From: Collinsella sp944321445
GTDB lineage: Bacteria > Actinomycetota > Coriobacteriia > Coriobacteriales > Coriobacteriaceae
Assembly (NCBI RefSeq): GCF_030371825.1
Contig: NZ_JAUDDM010000002.1
Length of the DNA stretch: 64,000 bases
Direction: 5' to 3' (one strand)
This document shows positions 62,754-64,000 of the stretch, piece by piece (the first letter of the stretch is position 1; each line of letters opens with the position of its first letter). A program made the position numbers and the translations under genes. The notes under the pieces were generated by a model. That model was not told where the DNA came from and made no database searches. It was given only the letters and a program-made list of their open reading frames with translations.

Positions 62754-63787
62754 GCGTCACCACCGTTCTTGCTAGAGATGTAGCCCATTAAGGTTCTCGC
62801 GACATAATTGGCAAGGTTGACCGGGACAGCGTTGCCGATCATCGTGTTCACGTCCGATTTGCTCCCGAAGAACTCGAACTCCTCTGGGAAAGTCTGGATG
62901 TAGCTGCGCTCCTTCGGAGTCAATATGCGCGTCTCGCTCACAGGGGCAGAGTCGTTGGGGTTGCCCTTATACCCCGGCGGTATGGGACGGTCAACCGCGC
63001 GTATGGTCATAGACGGCTCGTCGATGCTGAACACGCCTCTTCGGCTGTAGTTTGTGGGCACACGGAAGTAGTGGTCGATCCCGAGCGAGTCACCGAGGTA
63101 GTCGCGAATGGTGAGGGGCTTTTCGCTCAGCCCCTTGTCAAGCGCGACGCCAAGAAAGTCATCCGACTCACCGATGCCCCCGATAACGAACATGCGTTTA
63201 CGGATTTGCGGCACCCCACAATATGCGGCATTAAGCACCTTGCAGGTAAGACCATACCCCGCCTCTCGAAAGGTATCGCAAGCACGCTTGAACGAGCGCG
63301 TGTTTCTTATGGTCGCGACGTTCTCCATCACGAACCACTGCGGTCTTACTCGGGAAACGATCTTCGCGAAAGCAACCGAGAGAATGGCTCGGCCGCCGTT
63401 CTCGTCCTGATGCCCAGCCGTCGAGAAATCCTGACAAGGCGGCCCGCCGAAAATAACTGTAGGGGCAAACTCTCGGACGAGAGGGACGGAAGCATCAATA
63501 TCGGAGAGATCGTGCTTAAAGATGGGATGATCGAAGTTCTTGCGATACACCTCGACAGCCGGGGTCCAGTTGTCAAATGCGGCAAGCACTTTAAACCCAG
63601 CGTTCTCGAAGCCGAGGGACATGCCGCCGCAGCCAGAGAAGAGGTCCACAGCAGTGATGCTTTTGCTCTGTACCTGATTCGCAGACAACGCGCTGACCTG
63701 CCCTTTCTCCCCAATGCTGTTGCACCGTCTGTTATGATGCCTTTCCTTGCAAGCAAAAGATTTTACCATGCACCGAACCTGGTCCAT
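62750..63787 (-). CDS. DNA (cytosine-5) methyltransferase, first of pair
   Basis: 345 residues as the longest frame; the conserved part begins near ITAVDLFSGCGGMSLGFENAG. Motifs: IV GGPPCQDFS, VI MENV, VIII PQIRKRMFVI, IX SMTIRA, X IGNAVPVNLANY. It is about half identical by eye to the second methyltransferase; in LlaJI the two methylate opposite strands of an asymmetric site. The true start is uncertain (63787, 63769 or TTG near 63688) because the first 35 residues look non-coding and TAAAAT near 63760 may be a -10 box. Heads the M-M-R-R operon. Confidence 0.9.
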   Translation of the reverse strand: MDQVRCMVKSFACKERHHNRRCNSIGEKGQVSALSANQVQSKSITAVDLFSGCGGMSLGFENAGFKVLAAFDNWTPAVEVYRKNFDHPIFKHDLSDIDASVPLVREFAPTVIFGGPPCQDFSTAGHQDENGGRAILSVAFAKIVSRVRPQWFVMENVATIRNTRSFKRACDTFREAGYGLTCKVLNAAYCGVPQIRKRMFVIGGIGESDDFLGVALDKGLSEKPLTIRDYLGDSLGIDHYFRVPTNYSRRGVFSIDEPSMTIRAVDRPIPPGYKGNPNDSAPVSETRILTPKERSYIQTFPEEFEFFGSKSDVNTMIGNAVPVNLANYVARTLMGYISSKNGGDA

Positions 63788-63846
63788 GGCTCGTCAATCC
63801 ACCAACTCGCAATCTCCCGCATCGGCCTAAGTCATCAAACAATAGA

Positions 63847-63999
63847 TTAAGCATCAACTGAGCAATCGAGGCAAACGAGAAGAACGTGCGCTCGCAGCGT
63901 CAACAGATGCCCAGTCCGCAGCAATGCGACCACATCCAGCACACTGCCGCCATCACAACAACCCAGCATCTCCACCGCTGGATATTCCACGCCGCCAGT
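63847..63999 (-). CDS. Possible C-terminal end of a gene entering from the right
   Basis: An open minus-strand frame enters from the window edge and ends with TAA at 63849-63847. The 50 residues (VLDVVALLRTGHLLTLRAH in the middle) resemble nothing I recognise. It may be chance. Confidence 0.25.
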   Translation of the reverse strand, partial: TGGVEYPAVEMLGCCDGGSVLDVVALLRTGHLLTLRAHVLLVCLDCSVDA

Positions 64000-64000
64000 C

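Larger units (their letters stand above)
44580..64000. mobile_element. Integrated mosaic element with phage structural genes and defence cargo
   Basis: Left end set by the tRNA-Glu fragment at 44580-44654; right end outside the window. Contents: unknown small genes, an unknown two-gene cassette, an incomplete siphophage structural operon, a DUF4411/ImmA-IrrE pair and an LlaJI-like restriction system. Composition changes sharply between modules: AT-richer at 45-48.4 kb and 56.2-58.0 kb, very GC-rich at 48.5-56.1 kb. No integrase, excisionase, lysis, portal or terminase gene is present here. Confidence 0.75.

Overview
The window is about 60-65% GC chromosomal DNA from an anaerobic, fermentative, Gram-positive bacterium. 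The gene set, the strong C/G third-position bias and the split GlgC/GlgD ADP-glucose pyrophosphorylase point to class Coriobacteriia, most likely Collinsella or a close relative. That is inference from gene content; there is no rRNA gene to confirm it. No CRISPR array, rRNA operon or intact insertion sequence is visible.

Layout. 1-6.1 kb: rpmB, a 600-base non-coding gap, adhE (ethanol fermentation), an APH-fold kinase, then a HAD phosphatase and thiamine pyrophosphokinase pair on the other strand. Three stacked hairpins separate the convergent units. 6.5-19.6 kb: a complete glycogen/maltodextrin cluster, glgB-glgP-glgC-glgD-glgA followed by a single-chain GH13 alpha-glucosidase/GH77 4-alpha-glucanotransferase fusion. 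GlgB and GlgA carry long Lys/Ala/Thr-rich tails resembling histone H1. 19.7-27.1 kb: an FmdB-type zinc ribbon gene, a REP-like palindrome cluster, then the minus-strand run metK-priA-def-fmt-rsmB. 27.4-30.7 kb: a YhgE/Pip-type membrane protein with a degenerate ABC ATPase-like partner. 30.9-44.1 kb: gltX, one-chain L-serine dehydratase, an L,D-transpeptidase, a two-component system next to an ABC/FtsX exporter, an alpha/beta hydrolase and a flippase-like membrane protein.

At 44.2-44.4 kb are tRNA-Glu(CTC) and tRNA-Gln(CTG). A 75-base copy of the tRNA-Glu 3' part and its terminator recurs at 44580-44654 and stops inside the anticodon stem. This looks like the attachment site of an integrated element that continues past the window end.

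The element (44.65-64 kb) is a mosaic. Its left arm has two small unknown or CBS-domain genes, then a two-gene unknown cassette (46.2-48.4 kb) encoding a glycine-rich membrane protein with a possible nuclease-like N-terminus and a small partner. A GC-rich minus-strand block follows (48.5-56.1 kb) with siphophage structural genes: scaffold, major capsid, neck proteins, a distal tail protein broken by an amber codon, Tal, a collagen-like fibre and a leucine-rich fibre. Terminase, portal, major tail and tape-measure genes are absent, so this part cannot make a complete virion on its own. The right arm carries defence-type cargo: an HTH/ImmA-IrrE protein with a DUF4411 PIN-like toxin, and a four-gene restriction-modification system with the LlaJI layout (two m5C methyltransferases, McrB-like GTPase, LlaJI-type nuclease). 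No integrase is visible; it should lie beyond 64 kb.
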